Positions 1 to 7,139 are shown, counted from the first letter of the stretch. The stretch is DNA of 8,990 bases from Chloroflexota bacterium (GCA_013694645.1 JACDBZ010000139.1:1-8990), one strand, 5' to 3'. Notes: generated from the letters alone by a model not told the origin. A program made the numbers and translations.

Positions 1-1346
1 GCCTCGAAGCCGATGATCGCTGCCGAGGTCGCAGTACCAAGCTCCGGCGCACGGTCCCGACCGTAGCCGATCCTGACGCGAAGGTCCGCCTGTTCGACAA
101 ACGATCGCGTCACGCCGCGCCGCTCGCCGCCGATGAGCACAAACAGCCCGCCGGTCAGGTCCGTCTCGCTGAGCTCCGTCGCATCATCCGTGGCCACGGC
201 GCATGCCACGCGCATTCCGAGTCGCCTGCAGGCCATCGCAGCTTCTTCGGCTGATGACGCCATGGCGGTGGGAATCAGTTCGCTTGCTCCCGCAGACGCG
301 CGGGTGACCGTGCTGATCGCGGTCTCCCAGCTGCGGCGCACGACGAGCGCGTTCACGCCGGCTGCGTACAGCGCACGAACCGCCTGTCCGAAGTTGAACG
401 GATCCTCGATGCCGTCCAGCATGACGATCAGTGATCGCTCCCCCACCTCGGCGAGGACGGTGCCGACGCTGCGCTCGCGGCGCGGGCCAACCAATGCGAT
501 GACGCCACCATGCGAGCGCCCGGACGCAAGATCGGAGATCGTTTCAGCCGGCACCGGGTCGATGACCACACCACGCTCACGGGCGAGTGCGCGCAGCCGC
601 GCGAAGCGTCGGTCGCCAGGACGAGCCGCCCAGATGCGACGCACGTGGCGCACGCCGCCCTCCAGGGCAGCCTCCACCGAGACGTGGCCCTCCACCACCA
701 TCGGCCATTGATTGATGGGGTTCGAACCGCGGTCCGGGCCGTACGGAATGAAGCTGCCATCGGCAAGGTAGGGTGCCTCGGCCGCGACGGGCGGCAGGCC
801 GATCTCGGCGCGGCGCGTCTCGAGCCGACCGGCGTCGATCACGGGAAGGGGAAACTCGGGCTCCCCATCCTCGGCGAGGATCGCGATGGTGCCGTAGGTC
901 TGCCGCTCGCCGGCCACGGCTGCGACGCGATCGGTCAGCGAGGCGAGATGCCGTGGATCGGCGTCGCCGGTCTCGACGGCGGTGGCGAGGAGCGGAATCC
1001 AGGATCGGCGCAGCTCGTTTGCGCGATCGGCATGCTGCGCAAGCATCCACGCCGCGTCCGTGCCGTCTGCTCCGACGATCCGCAGGCCCGGCCAGGCACC
1101 GAACTCATCGATCATGGCGGCGAAACGTGAAACGTTGACTTCATTGACCGCAAGCAGTGACTGCGCCTCGGGCGGGGCATCTTCCCACGCGTCAAGCGCA
1201 GTGATGAGTGGGGTGATCGGTCCCTTGAGTCGTCGCTCGACCTCCTTGTCAAGGGCCGGATCCTCGGCGCAGCGGGCGAAGAAGGCGTCGGCTGCCTCAA
1301 GCTCGCGGGCGGTCATGTCGAGAAGCTCCTGGCGGATCCAGGGCAT
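1..1346 (-). CDS. DUF6624-like domain fused to SpoU/TrmH-family RNA 2'-O-methyltransferase (3' end cut by window edge)
   Basis: An open frame of 448 full codons runs from ATG at 1346 off the left edge without a stop. Residues 1-190 resemble DUF6624: an LLDM-type start, AWPGLRIVGADGTDAAWMLA (84-103), QHAD (104-107), LTDRV (137-141), QTYGT (149-153) and RRAEIGLPP (178-186). After a linker (about 191-215), residues 216-285 look like the SpoU substrate-binding domain (VVEGHVSVEAAL, SHGGVIALV). Residues 303-448 are the SPOUT methyltransferase: motif 1 DPFNFGQAVR (315-324), motif 2 GGERRGV (406-412), motif 3 region GYGRDRAPELGTATSAAII (427-445). The family transfers a methyl from S-adenosylmethionine to a ribose 2'-OH of rRNA or tRNA; the target here is unknown. 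Probably only a few C-terminal residues are missing. Starts: GTG at 1355, ATG at 1346 (fits the DUF6624 N terminus), or ATG at 1316, which has AGGAG nine bases upstream. An internal ATG at 701 would give the methyltransferase alone but lacks a clear Shine-Dalgarno. It lies 17 bases after hflX, so probably cotranscribed. The fusion is unusual; a lost stop from sequencing error is the alternative. Confidence 0.85.
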   Translation of the reverse strand, partial: MPWIRQELLDMTARELEAADAFFARCAEDPALDKEVERRLKGPITPLITALDAWEDAPPEAQSLLAVNEVNVSRFAAMIDEFGAWPGLRIVGADGTDAAWMLAQHADRANELRRSWIPLLATAVETGDADPRHLASLTDRVAAVAGERQTYGTIAILAEDGEPEFPLPVIDAGRLETRRAEIGLPPVAAEAPYLADGSFIPYGPDRGSNPINQWPMVVEGHVSVEAALEGGVRHVRRIWAARPGDRRFARLRALARERGVVIDPVPAETISDLASGRSHGGVIALVGPRRERSVGTVLAEVGERSLIVMLDGIEDPFNFGQAVRALYAAGVNALVVRRSWETAISTVTRASAGASELIPTAMASSAEEAAMACRRLGMRVACAVATDDATELSETDLTGGLFVLIGGERRGVTRSFVEQADLRVRIGYGRDRAPELGTATSAAIIGFE

Positions 1347-1363
1347 CGGCGGCACGCGATTGC

Positions 1364-2662
1364 TCAGTGAGATACGGCGCCGCGCCGCCGGGTGGAGCGG
1401 CCGGCTGCCGTGAGCTCGGCCGCGATCCCTTCGGGAAGATGTCCACTGATGCGAACGCCGCGTTCCTCGTAACGCTCCTCGACCTCACCCGACGTCCGGG
1501 CACGAGCGACGAGCTCGCCGCGTCCGTAGGGCACCACCGCGTCGACGGCAACCATCTGTCCGCGCAACGCGTCGGCAATTCGCTCGCGCAGGAGATGCAG
1601 CCCGGCCCCCGTCACGGCGCTGACGAAGACCGCGCGTTCGGTCGATGGCGCAGCGTCGCCTTTGACCGCCAGCAGGTCGATCTTGTTGAAGACGGTGATG
1701 CGCGGCTTGTCACCCGCGCCAAGCTCGTCAAGGACCGTCTGCACCGCCGCCTGCTGACCGAGGAAATCGGGATCTGCGGCGTCGACGATCTCGAGCAGCA
1801 GATCGGCGCGCATCACCTCCTCGAGGGTGGCGCGGAATGCGTCGACCAGGTCGTGTGGCAGCTTGTTGATGAAGCCGACCGTGTCGGTGATGACGGCCTG
1901 CTGGCCGTTCGGAAGGGAAACCTGGCGACTTGTCGGGTCGAGCGTGGCGAAGAGCATATCGGCGGCATACAGGTCCGCGTCGGCAAGCGCGTTGAGGACG
2001 GTGCTCTTTCCTGCGTTGGTATACCCGACCAGCGCCACGCTTGCTACCTCATTCCGATCCCGGTTGCGAGCTGCCGTGGCTCGATGTTTCTCCACGTCGG
2101 CGAGATCGGCCTTGACCTTCTTGATCTTGTCGCGGATGAGACGGCGGTCGGTCTCGAGCTGGCTCTCACCCGGTCCTCGCGTCCCGATCCCACCACCCGT
2201 GCGCGAGAGATGTGTCCACAGCCGGGTCAACCGCGGAAGGTGGTATTCGAGAGCGGCCAGCTCGACCTGGAGACGACCCTCCTTGGTCTGGGCGTGGCGG
2301 GCGAAGATGTCGATGATCAATGCAGACCGATCGAGCACCTTGCAGTCGAGCAGCTTTTCAAGGCTGCGCTGCTGGTTGGGTGCCAGCTCGTCGTCGACGA
2401 TGAGCACGTTGAAATCGCACGCAGCCTTCTCATCGACCAGCTCGGCCGCACGACCCTTGCCGAAATACCAGACCGGGTCCGCCGTCGGGCGACGCTGAGA
2501 AGCGCGCCCCACGACGGTTGCGCCGGCGGTTTCGGCCAGGGCCGCAAGCTCCGCGAGCGAGCGCTCCACGGGCCAACGGTCATCGTCGGGATCATCGAGG
2601 CCGATCAGAAAGGCGCGCTCGACCGGTATGGTCAGGTCGATCATTCGGGCGCGTTCGGTCAT
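1364..2662 (-). CDS. hflX: GTPase HflX
   Basis: HflX is a translational GTPase that binds the 50S subunit and splits stalled or stress-damaged 70S ribosomes in the cytoplasm. The 432-residue product has the full family layout: an N-terminal HflX domain (about 15-130, with YFGKGRAAEL at 66-75), a helical linker carrying the signature GTRGPGESQLE (160-170), a G domain with G1 GYTNAGKS (213-220), G3 DTVGF (260-264), G4 NKID (326-329) and a G5-like SAVTG (348-352), and a C-terminal domain. Length is typical of the family. Its ATG at 2662 overlaps the miaA stop by four bases (ATGA), implying translational coupling; no Shine-Dalgarno is evident, and a second Met at residue 7 (2644) is possible. The miaA-hflX pairing is widespread in bacteria. 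No anomalies seen in the GTPase motifs. Confidence 0.97.
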   Translation of the reverse strand: MTERARMIDLTIPVERAFLIGLDDPDDDRWPVERSLAELAALAETAGATVVGRASQRRPTADPVWYFGKGRAAELVDEKAACDFNVLIVDDELAPNQQRSLEKLLDCKVLDRSALIIDIFARHAQTKEGRLQVELAALEYHLPRLTRLWTHLSRTGGGIGTRGPGESQLETDRRLIRDKIKKVKADLADVEKHRATAARNRDRNEVASVALVGYTNAGKSTVLNALADADLYAADMLFATLDPTSRQVSLPNGQQAVITDTVGFINKLPHDLVDAFRATLEEVMRADLLLEIVDAADPDFLGQQAAVQTVLDELGAGDKPRITVFNKIDLLAVKGDAAPSTERAVFVSAVTGAGLHLLRERIADALRGQMVAVDAVVPYGRGELVARARTSGEVEERYEERGVRISGHLPEGIAAELTAAGRSTRRRGAVSH

Positions 2663-3639
2663 CGCGGTTCATGGTACCGGATCGCCCGAACACGCTCAGC
2701 CGGTCCCGCATCGAGCGCGATGCGCAGCACGCGCTCTCCATGCGTCACGACGTCCTGCGAGTCGGCCGGGTCGTCGCCGGCCGGGAGCCACTCGATGCGT
2801 GGGTCGCGCCGAAACCAGGTGAGTTGGCGCTTCGCGTACTGGCGTGTTCGGAGAGCCGTGACCTCCACCGCCTGATCAAGTGACCACTCCCCTGCCAGGT
2901 GACGAGCAGCCTCCTGGTACCCGTGGCCCGTCATCGGTCGCATGTCCGCCCTCATGCCGGCTTCGAGAAGCCCTCGCACCTCGCCCAGCAGGCCGGTGGC
3001 GAAGAATTCGGCGGTCCGCTCATCAATGCGCCGATACAGCACGTCGCGCGGACGGTCGATCCCGATCAGTGCCAAGCGCCCGCCATACGGTTGATTCGAT
3101 CGTCTCACTCCCCCACTGCCCATTTCCGCGCGCTCGAGAGCGCGCAGCACACGCCGCGGATTGTGGAGATCGGTCCGCTCGGCGGTGACGGGATCAACGG
3201 CTCGCAGCCTGGTCGCGAGCGGCCCCAGGCCGTCAGCCGCCAGCTGACTGGCCAGGCGCGCGCGGAGCTCGGCAGGGAAGGGTTGTGATCCATAGTCGTG
3301 GCCGTCCAGCAGCCCGGCGACGTACAGACCCGTACCGCCCACCACCATGGGGATCCTTCCCCGGTCCGCGATCTCGGGGATGAGCGACCGTGCGAGCGCC
3401 ACCCACTGAGCGACGCTGAATGACGTGTCCGGGTCAACCAAGTCGAGCAGATGGTGCGCAACGGCCGCCCTCGCGGCCGCATCCGGCTTGGCCGTGCCGA
3501 TGTCCATGCCGCGATAGACCTGGCGCGAGTCGGCGACCAGGACCTCGACAGGCCACGTTCGGCCCAGCGCGAGGGCCAGCTCGCTCTTGCCGGATGCCGT
3601 CGGCCCGACAATGCCGATGAGCGGTGGAGTGCGTTTCAT
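2659..3639 (-). CDS. miaA: tRNA dimethylallyltransferase MiaA
   Basis: MiaA transfers a dimethylallyl group from DMAPP to N6 of adenosine 37 in tRNAs that read codons beginning with U, the first step towards ms2i6A. The 326-residue protein shows the P-loop GPTASGKS (12-19), the hallmark DSRQVYRGMDIGTAKP (37-52), GGTGLY (101-106), NPRRVLRALE (160-169), GYQEA (240-244) and the C-terminal RQYAKRQLTWFR (266-277), so all main family blocks are intact. Length is normal. The ATG at 3639 is preceded by GAGGG only one base away, which is poor spacing, but the start fits the family N terminus (a few residues before the P-loop strand). It sits 52 bases downstream of the YmdB gene and overlaps hflX by four bases. 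No partner miaB is visible in this window. Confidence 0.97.
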   Translation of the reverse strand: MKRTPPLIGIVGPTASGKSELALALGRTWPVEVLVADSRQVYRGMDIGTAKPDAAARAAVAHHLLDLVDPDTSFSVAQWVALARSLIPEIADRGRIPMVVGGTGLYVAGLLDGHDYGSQPFPAELRARLASQLAADGLGPLATRLRAVDPVTAERTDLHNPRRVLRALERAEMGSGGVRRSNQPYGGRLALIGIDRPRDVLYRRIDERTAEFFATGLLGEVRGLLEAGMRADMRPMTGHGYQEAARHLAGEWSLDQAVEVTALRTRQYAKRQLTWFRRDPRIEWLPAGDDPADSQDVVTHGERVLRIALDAGPAERVRAIRYHEPR

Positions 3640-3657
3640 GCCCTCGCAGCATCCGGG

Positions 3658-3673
3658 GTATACACGTATATAC
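3658..3673. promoter_or_regulatory. AT-rich near-palindrome before miaA
   Basis: The 52-base gap between the YmdB gene and miaA contains GTATACACGTATATAC, which matches its own reverse complement at 14 of 16 positions and stands out as an alternating purine-pyrimidine AT island in GC-rich surroundings. It begins 19 bases upstream of the miaA ATG. It could supply a -10 element (TATATA on the minus strand) for an internal miaA-hflX promoter, or be an operator. No convincing -35 hexamer at 16-18 bases is visible, so the function is inferred only from position and composition. Confidence 0.35.
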
Positions 3674-3691
3674 TCGGAGCCGGCACTCGAA

Positions 3692-4501
3692 CTACACCTC
3701 GATCAGGCGCTGGACCTGCTCGATCGCGCTCGCGCGCCCGGTCGCGGGATCGGCCGTGATGATCACCGCGTTGAAGGAGACGGGGCCTTCGGCCACAGCG
3801 AATCGAGTCGGCAGGTGGCGCGTAAAGCGCGGCAGGACCGTCTCGAGTGAGAACCCGATCACGGAGTCGCGCGGGCCGGTCATGCCGATGTCGCTGATGT
3901 AGGCGGTCCCGCCCGGCAGCACACGGGCGTCCGCGGTCGGCACATGGGTATGGGTACCCACGACACCGCTCACACGGCCATTGAGGTACCAGCCCATTGC
4001 GTTCTTCTCCGACGTGATCTCGCAATGGAAATCCAGGATCCGGACCGCGGGCAGCGGTTCGGCCGATTCGTCGAGCAGCTCATCGAGCTTCGTGAATGGT
4101 GAATCGAGCTGGTTCATGAAGACGCGGCCCATGGCGTTGATGACGGCCACCTCGGTGCCGTCATCGGCGTGGTGCACCAGCCAGCCGCGCCCGGGTGCCT
4201 CATCGGGATAGTTGATCGGGCGCAGGACGGGGCGATCGGTGTCGAGGTAGTCGTAGATCTCGCGCTTGTCCCAGATGTGGTTGCCACTGGTGATGACATC
4301 GACCCCGCCACCGAGCAGCTCTTCAGCCAGGCTCGGCGTCAGTCCGGCACCGGCAGCGGTATTCTCGCCGTTCGCGATCACCAGGTCGATATTCAGCTCC
4401 CGACGCAGATCCGGCAGAATCTGCATGACGGCAACTCGCCCTGGCTTGCCGATGATGTCGCCGATGATGCAGATTCGCACGCCGCCGGCCGCAGCGCTCA
4501 C
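3692..4501 (-). CDS. ymdB: YmdB-family (TIGR00282) metallophosphoesterase
   Basis: This matches the YmdB/TIGR00282 family of dinuclear-metal phosphodiesterases; Bacillus subtilis YmdB hydrolyses cyclic nucleotides such as cAMP and affects biofilm and motility decisions. The 269-residue product contains the metal-binding series GDIIG (14-18), NGEN (44-47), GNHIWD (73-78), DFHCE with TSEKNAMGWYL (157-173), GTHTHVPTAD (182-191) and the family block GGTAYISDIGMTGP (197-210), so the active site looks complete. The frame opens at GTG 4501, overlapping the rny stop as GTGA. A GTG at 4480 would give an N terminus (VRICIIGD) aligning better with the B. subtilis protein, and neither site has a clear Shine-Dalgarno, so the true start is open. 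Direct linkage to rny is a recurrent arrangement in bacteria that have RNase Y. Cytoplasmic; no signal peptide seen. The in vivo substrate in this organism is unknown. Confidence 0.95.
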   Translation of the reverse strand: MSAAAGGVRICIIGDIIGKPGRVAVMQILPDLRRELNIDLVIANGENTAAGAGLTPSLAEELLGGGVDVITSGNHIWDKREIYDYLDTDRPVLRPINYPDEAPGRGWLVHHADDGTEVAVINAMGRVFMNQLDSPFTKLDELLDESAEPLPAVRILDFHCEITSEKNAMGWYLNGRVSGVVGTHTHVPTADARVLPGGTAYISDIGMTGPRDSVIGFSLETVLPRFTRHLPTRFAVAEGPVSFNAVIITADPATGRASAIEQVQRLIEV

Positions 4502-6027
4502 CGAGCGTAGTCGACGGCGCGCGTCTCGCGGATCACGGTCACCTTGATCTGACCCGGGTACTGAAGCTCATCCTGGATCTTCTTCACCACGTCGCGGGCC
4601 AACCGGCTCGACGCGAGATCGTCGATATCCTCGGGACGCACCAGGATGCGGATCTCGCGGCCGGCCTGGATCGCGAAGCAGCGCTCGACGCCGGGGAAGC
4701 TGAGCGCGATCTGCTGAAGGTCCTCCAACCGCTTCACGTAGTTGTCGAGGTTTTCGCCCCTGGCGCCGGGACGTGAGGCGCTGATGGCATCGCCGATCTG
4801 CACGACGGTCGCCTCGACGCTCTCCTGCTCCACCTCCTGGTGGTGCGCCGCGATGGCGTTGCACACGATCGGGTTGACTCCGTACCGCTTCGCGATATCG
4901 GCGCCGATGGCAGCATGCGCGCCTTCCACCTCGTGGTCGATTGCCTTGCCGATGTCATGCAGCAGACCGCCCTTCTTGCACTCGGCCACGTTGGCACCGA
5001 TCTCGGCGGCGAGCAGACCGGAGAGGCGCGCCGTCTCGACGCTGTGGTTGAGCACGTTCTGCCCGTAGCTGGTGCGGTACTTGAGCCGGCCGATCAGCTT
5101 GATCAGCTCTGGATGCAGGCCGGGCACGCCGGCCTCGTAGGCTGCCTGCTCACCGGCCTGTCGCATGACGACTTCGATCTCGGAGCGACACTTCGCGACC
5201 GTTTCCTCGATGCGGCCGGGGTGGATGCGCCCATCGCTGATGAGCTTGAGCAGCGTCATGCGTGCCACCTCGCGGCGCACCGGGTCGAAGCCGGAGAGCA
5301 CGACCGCCTCGGGGGTGTCGTCGATGATGAGGTCGACGCCGGTCGCCTGCTCCAGCGCGCGAATGTTACGACCCTCACGGCCGATGATACGGCCCTTCAT
5401 CTCCTCGTTGGGCAAGGGCACCACGGTGATCGTCGCCTCCGAGGTGTGATCGGCTGCGATGCGCTGCATGACGGTCGTCAGCACGCGGCGCGCCCTGTCC
5501 TCGCCCTCATCATGTGCGTGGCGCTCGATCTCACGGACCCGGTGCTGTGCCTCGGCCTGCGCTTCATCGACGATCTGGCCGATCAGGCCCTCGCGGGCCT
5601 CGGCCGCGCTGAATCCCGAGATTCGCTGGAGCTCCGCGAGCTGCCGCTCCTGGAGCTTGCGACCGCGCGTGAGCTCTTGCTCAAGCTCCTGCTGGCGAGC
5701 ACCGAGGGCTTGCTCCCGCCGCTCGAAGGCTTCCACCTTGCGGTCAAACGCCTCCTCCCGATCCAGGAGTCGGCGCTCGCCGCGCTGCATCGTGGCGCGT
5801 TGCTCGCGCCCCTCTTCCTCTGCCGCGCGGCGCAGGTGCAACGCCTCGTCCTTTCCCTCGAGGACGATCTCCTTCTGCTTGGCGCGTGCATCGGCCACCA
5901 GGCGTTCGGCGTAGTGTTCGGCGTGCTTGACCGATCGCCCGCTCATCAGGCTACGGGCGAAGAATCCGATGACGATGCCGCCGATGGCGGTGAGCGTCGC
6001 CACGATGACGACGATGAGATCAGGCAT
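4498..6027 (-). CDS. rny: Ribonuclease Y
   Basis: RNase Y is the membrane-anchored endoribonuclease that starts decay of many mRNAs in bacteria lacking or supplementing RNase E. The 509-residue product has an N-terminal membrane segment (about 4-24, LIVVIVATLTAIGGIVIGFF), a long charged coiled coil rich in E, R, K and Q (about 34-190), a KH domain with the GxxG loop in GRIIGREGRN (212-221), and an HD domain with NHSVETARLSG (327-337), LLHDIGKAIDHE (355-366), AHHQE (394-398) and IGDAISASRPGARGE (411-425), so the catalytic His-Asp pair is present. Start chosen at 6027: GGGGAG lies five bases upstream and the membrane segment then begins at residue 4. The frame also reads up to 6096, but that would put 23 polar residues before the anchor. 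It overlaps the YmdB gene by four bases. Confidence 0.97.
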   Translation of the reverse strand: MPDLIVVIVATLTAIGGIVIGFFARSLMSGRSVKHAEHYAERLVADARAKQKEIVLEGKDEALHLRRAAEEEGREQRATMQRGERRLLDREEAFDRKVEAFERREQALGARQQELEQELTRGRKLQERQLAELQRISGFSAAEAREGLIGQIVDEAQAEAQHRVREIERHAHDEGEDRARRVLTTVMQRIAADHTSEATITVVPLPNEEMKGRIIGREGRNIRALEQATGVDLIIDDTPEAVVLSGFDPVRREVARMTLLKLISDGRIHPGRIEETVAKCRSEIEVVMRQAGEQAAYEAGVPGLHPELIKLIGRLKYRTSYGQNVLNHSVETARLSGLLAAEIGANVAECKKGGLLHDIGKAIDHEVEGAHAAIGADIAKRYGVNPIVCNAIAAHHQEVEQESVEATVVQIGDAISASRPGARGENLDNYVKRLEDLQQIALSFPGVERCFAIQAGREIRILVRPEDIDDLASSRLARDVVKKIQDELQYPGQIKVTVIRETRAVDYAR

Positions 6028-6030
6028 GTC

Positions 6031-6051
6031 GGCTCCCCATTCGTTGGAGCC
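6031..6051 (-). promoter_or_regulatory. Leader hairpin enclosing the rny Shine-Dalgarno
   Basis: On the minus strand GGCTCC (6051-6046), a nine-base loop, and GGAGCC (6036-6031) form a perfect six-base-pair stem ending three bases before the rny ATG. The rny Shine-Dalgarno GGGGAG (6038-6033) lies largely in the 3' arm, so folding would hide it. This could limit or tune rny translation. Pairing is seen directly; regulatory function is inferred, and a stem this short may simply melt under initiating ribosomes. Confidence 0.4.
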
Positions 6052-6116
6052 CCGTGTGGGCACTATCGCGCCGGCCGCATGCCGACGCCTGGGCAAATAC
6101 AGTGAAATCGGAAGCG

Positions 6117-6160
6117 TCGGGCCGATGCCCGATCGACGGAGTGTAGCGCAACTCCGCCGA
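6117..6160 (-). terminator. Two adjacent hairpins after the oxidoreductase gene, possible weak terminator
   Basis: Sixteen bases after the oxidoreductase stop, the minus strand holds a ten-base-pair stem (6160-6151 with 6142-6133, one G-U pair, eight-base loop) followed with no spacer by a perfect six-base-pair stem TCGGGC/GCCCGA with a four-base loop (6132-6117). There is no clean T tract; the following bases are only mildly T-rich (TTCC, ATTTC). They sit at the only sizeable gap in the window, so they may mark the end of the recA unit or protect its 3' end. The sequence TACACT inside the first hairpin (6145-6140) could alternatively be a -10 element for rny, though no -35 partner was found. 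Confidence 0.35.
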
Positions 6161-6176
6161 TGGCCCGCGAGGGCGC

Positions 6177-7130
6177 TCAGGCTGTGAACACGCGGCCCAT
6201 GAGCCGGACATGATCGAGGTCGCGCGGCAGGAAGTCCTGCAGCATGATGCGCTGCGTTCCCTCCCGCTCGAACACCGCCACCCGCTGCCGAGCCTCATCC
6301 GGTGTGCCCATGATCCAGCGCTGCCGCCGTTCGGCAAGCCACTCGTCGCCATCGGCATCACCCTGCCCCAGCGCCGTCAGCAGATCCGCGACGCGTGTTC
6401 GCAGATCGTCCTCCGTCTCCGCCACCAAGACTCCTGTCATGGCGGAGTAGACGAGCTCGTCAGGATCCCGTTTGAATGCCTTGCACGCGGCGCGTATCCG
6501 GTCATATGCGCCTGAAATGACCCCGGGCGATGCCGAGATGAGGTTGAACTCGTCACCGAAGCGAGCGACGAGCGCGGCCATCCGCGGCAGCCCCTTGCCG
6601 CCCAGGATCACGTGGGGGTGGCGACGGCCCGCTCGCACGAGCTCGCCGTGGCGCTTCGCACCCCTGACCTGCCAATGCTCGCCGGCGAATGACCAGCCGT
6701 CGTCGTCGGTCCACAGGCCGTGGAGGATGGCCAGCTCTTCGGCGAGCATGTCGTAGCGCTCATGCAGGTGCGGGAACGGAATGCCGAGCTGGGCATGCTC
6801 TTCCTCGTTCCAGCCAGCTCCGAAGCCGGCCTCGATGCGGCCGCCGCTCATCTCGTCGACCGTCTGGATCACCTTGGCCAGGCTCCCCGGAATGCGGAAC
6901 GTCACCGGCGACACGAGGGTGCCGATCCGGATCGTGGTCGTCTCGCGAGCGATCCCTGCAAGCGTCGCCCAGGCGTCGGTCGTCGGAAGTCCCGATTCGC
7001 CGGGAAAGCTTGCATAGTGGTCAGATCGGAAGAACGCTTCCAGCCCGGCATCTTCCGCGGTCCGGGCCAGAGCCAGGATCTCGTCGTAGCTCAGCCCCTG
7101 CTGGGGCTCCGTCATCAACGCGTAGCGCAT
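6177..7130 (-). CDS. LLM-class, probably F420-dependent oxidoreductase (Rv1855c-like)
   Basis: A luciferase-like monooxygenase-fold protein of 317 residues. Supporting stretches are FFRSDHY (33-39, typical of the flavin/F420 pocket), IRIGTLVSPVTFRIPGSLAK (67-86), the block VDEMSGGRIEAGFGAGW followed by EEEH, GIPFP and ERYDMLAEELAIL, and HPHVILGGKG in the second half. The pattern resembles the TIGR03560 (Rv1855c) group of probable F420-dependent oxidoreductases; members use reduced deazaflavin F420 as hydride donor, but the substrate is unknown and FMN use cannot be excluded. Start at ATG 7130, nine bases after recX, with AGGG seven bases upstream overlapping the recX stop, so it is probably cotranscribed with recA-recX although its role has no evident link to repair. 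Full length, no broken motif seen, cytoplasmic. Confidence 0.9.
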   Translation of the reverse strand: MRYALMTEPQQGLSYDEILALARTAEDAGLEAFFRSDHYASFPGESGLPTTDAWATLAGIARETTTIRIGTLVSPVTFRIPGSLAKVIQTVDEMSGGRIEAGFGAGWNEEEHAQLGIPFPHLHERYDMLAEELAILHGLWTDDDGWSFAGEHWQVRGAKRHGELVRAGRRHPHVILGGKGLPRMAALVARFGDEFNLISASPGVISGAYDRIRAACKAFKRDPDELVYSAMTGVLVAETEDDLRTRVADLLTALGQGDADGDEWLAERRQRWIMGTPDEARQRVAVFEREGTQRIMLQDFLPRDLDHVRLMGRVFTA

Positions 7131-7139
7131 GCCCGCACC

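Noticed and set aside
1..701. Separate methyltransferase gene starting at the ATG at 701
   Set aside because: Possible, but there is no Shine-Dalgarno and no stop codon separates it from the DUF6624-like part, so one fused gene is the simpler reading.
133..1413. Several overlapping plus- and minus-strand frames at the left end (for example 133-711 plus and 577-1050 minus)
   Set aside because: They conflict with the long minus-strand frame that carries recognisable DUF6624 and SpoU motifs; their translations are Arg/Ser-rich low-complexity shadows.
1367..2875. Open plus-strand frame of about 500 codons across hflX and the end of miaA
   Set aside because: It is antisense to two clear conserved genes, its translation resembles no protein family, and long shadow frames are expected in GC-rich DNA.
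6028..6096. Extension of rny to an upstream ATG at 6096
   Set aside because: It would place 23 polar residues before the membrane anchor, while the ATG at 6027 has a well-spaced Shine-Dalgarno and the normal RNase Y N terminus.
4840..6105. Open plus-strand frame of about 420 codons antisense to rny
   Set aside because: Leucine-, histidine- and aspartate-rich translation without domain features, lying opposite an intact RNase Y; a codon-bias shadow.
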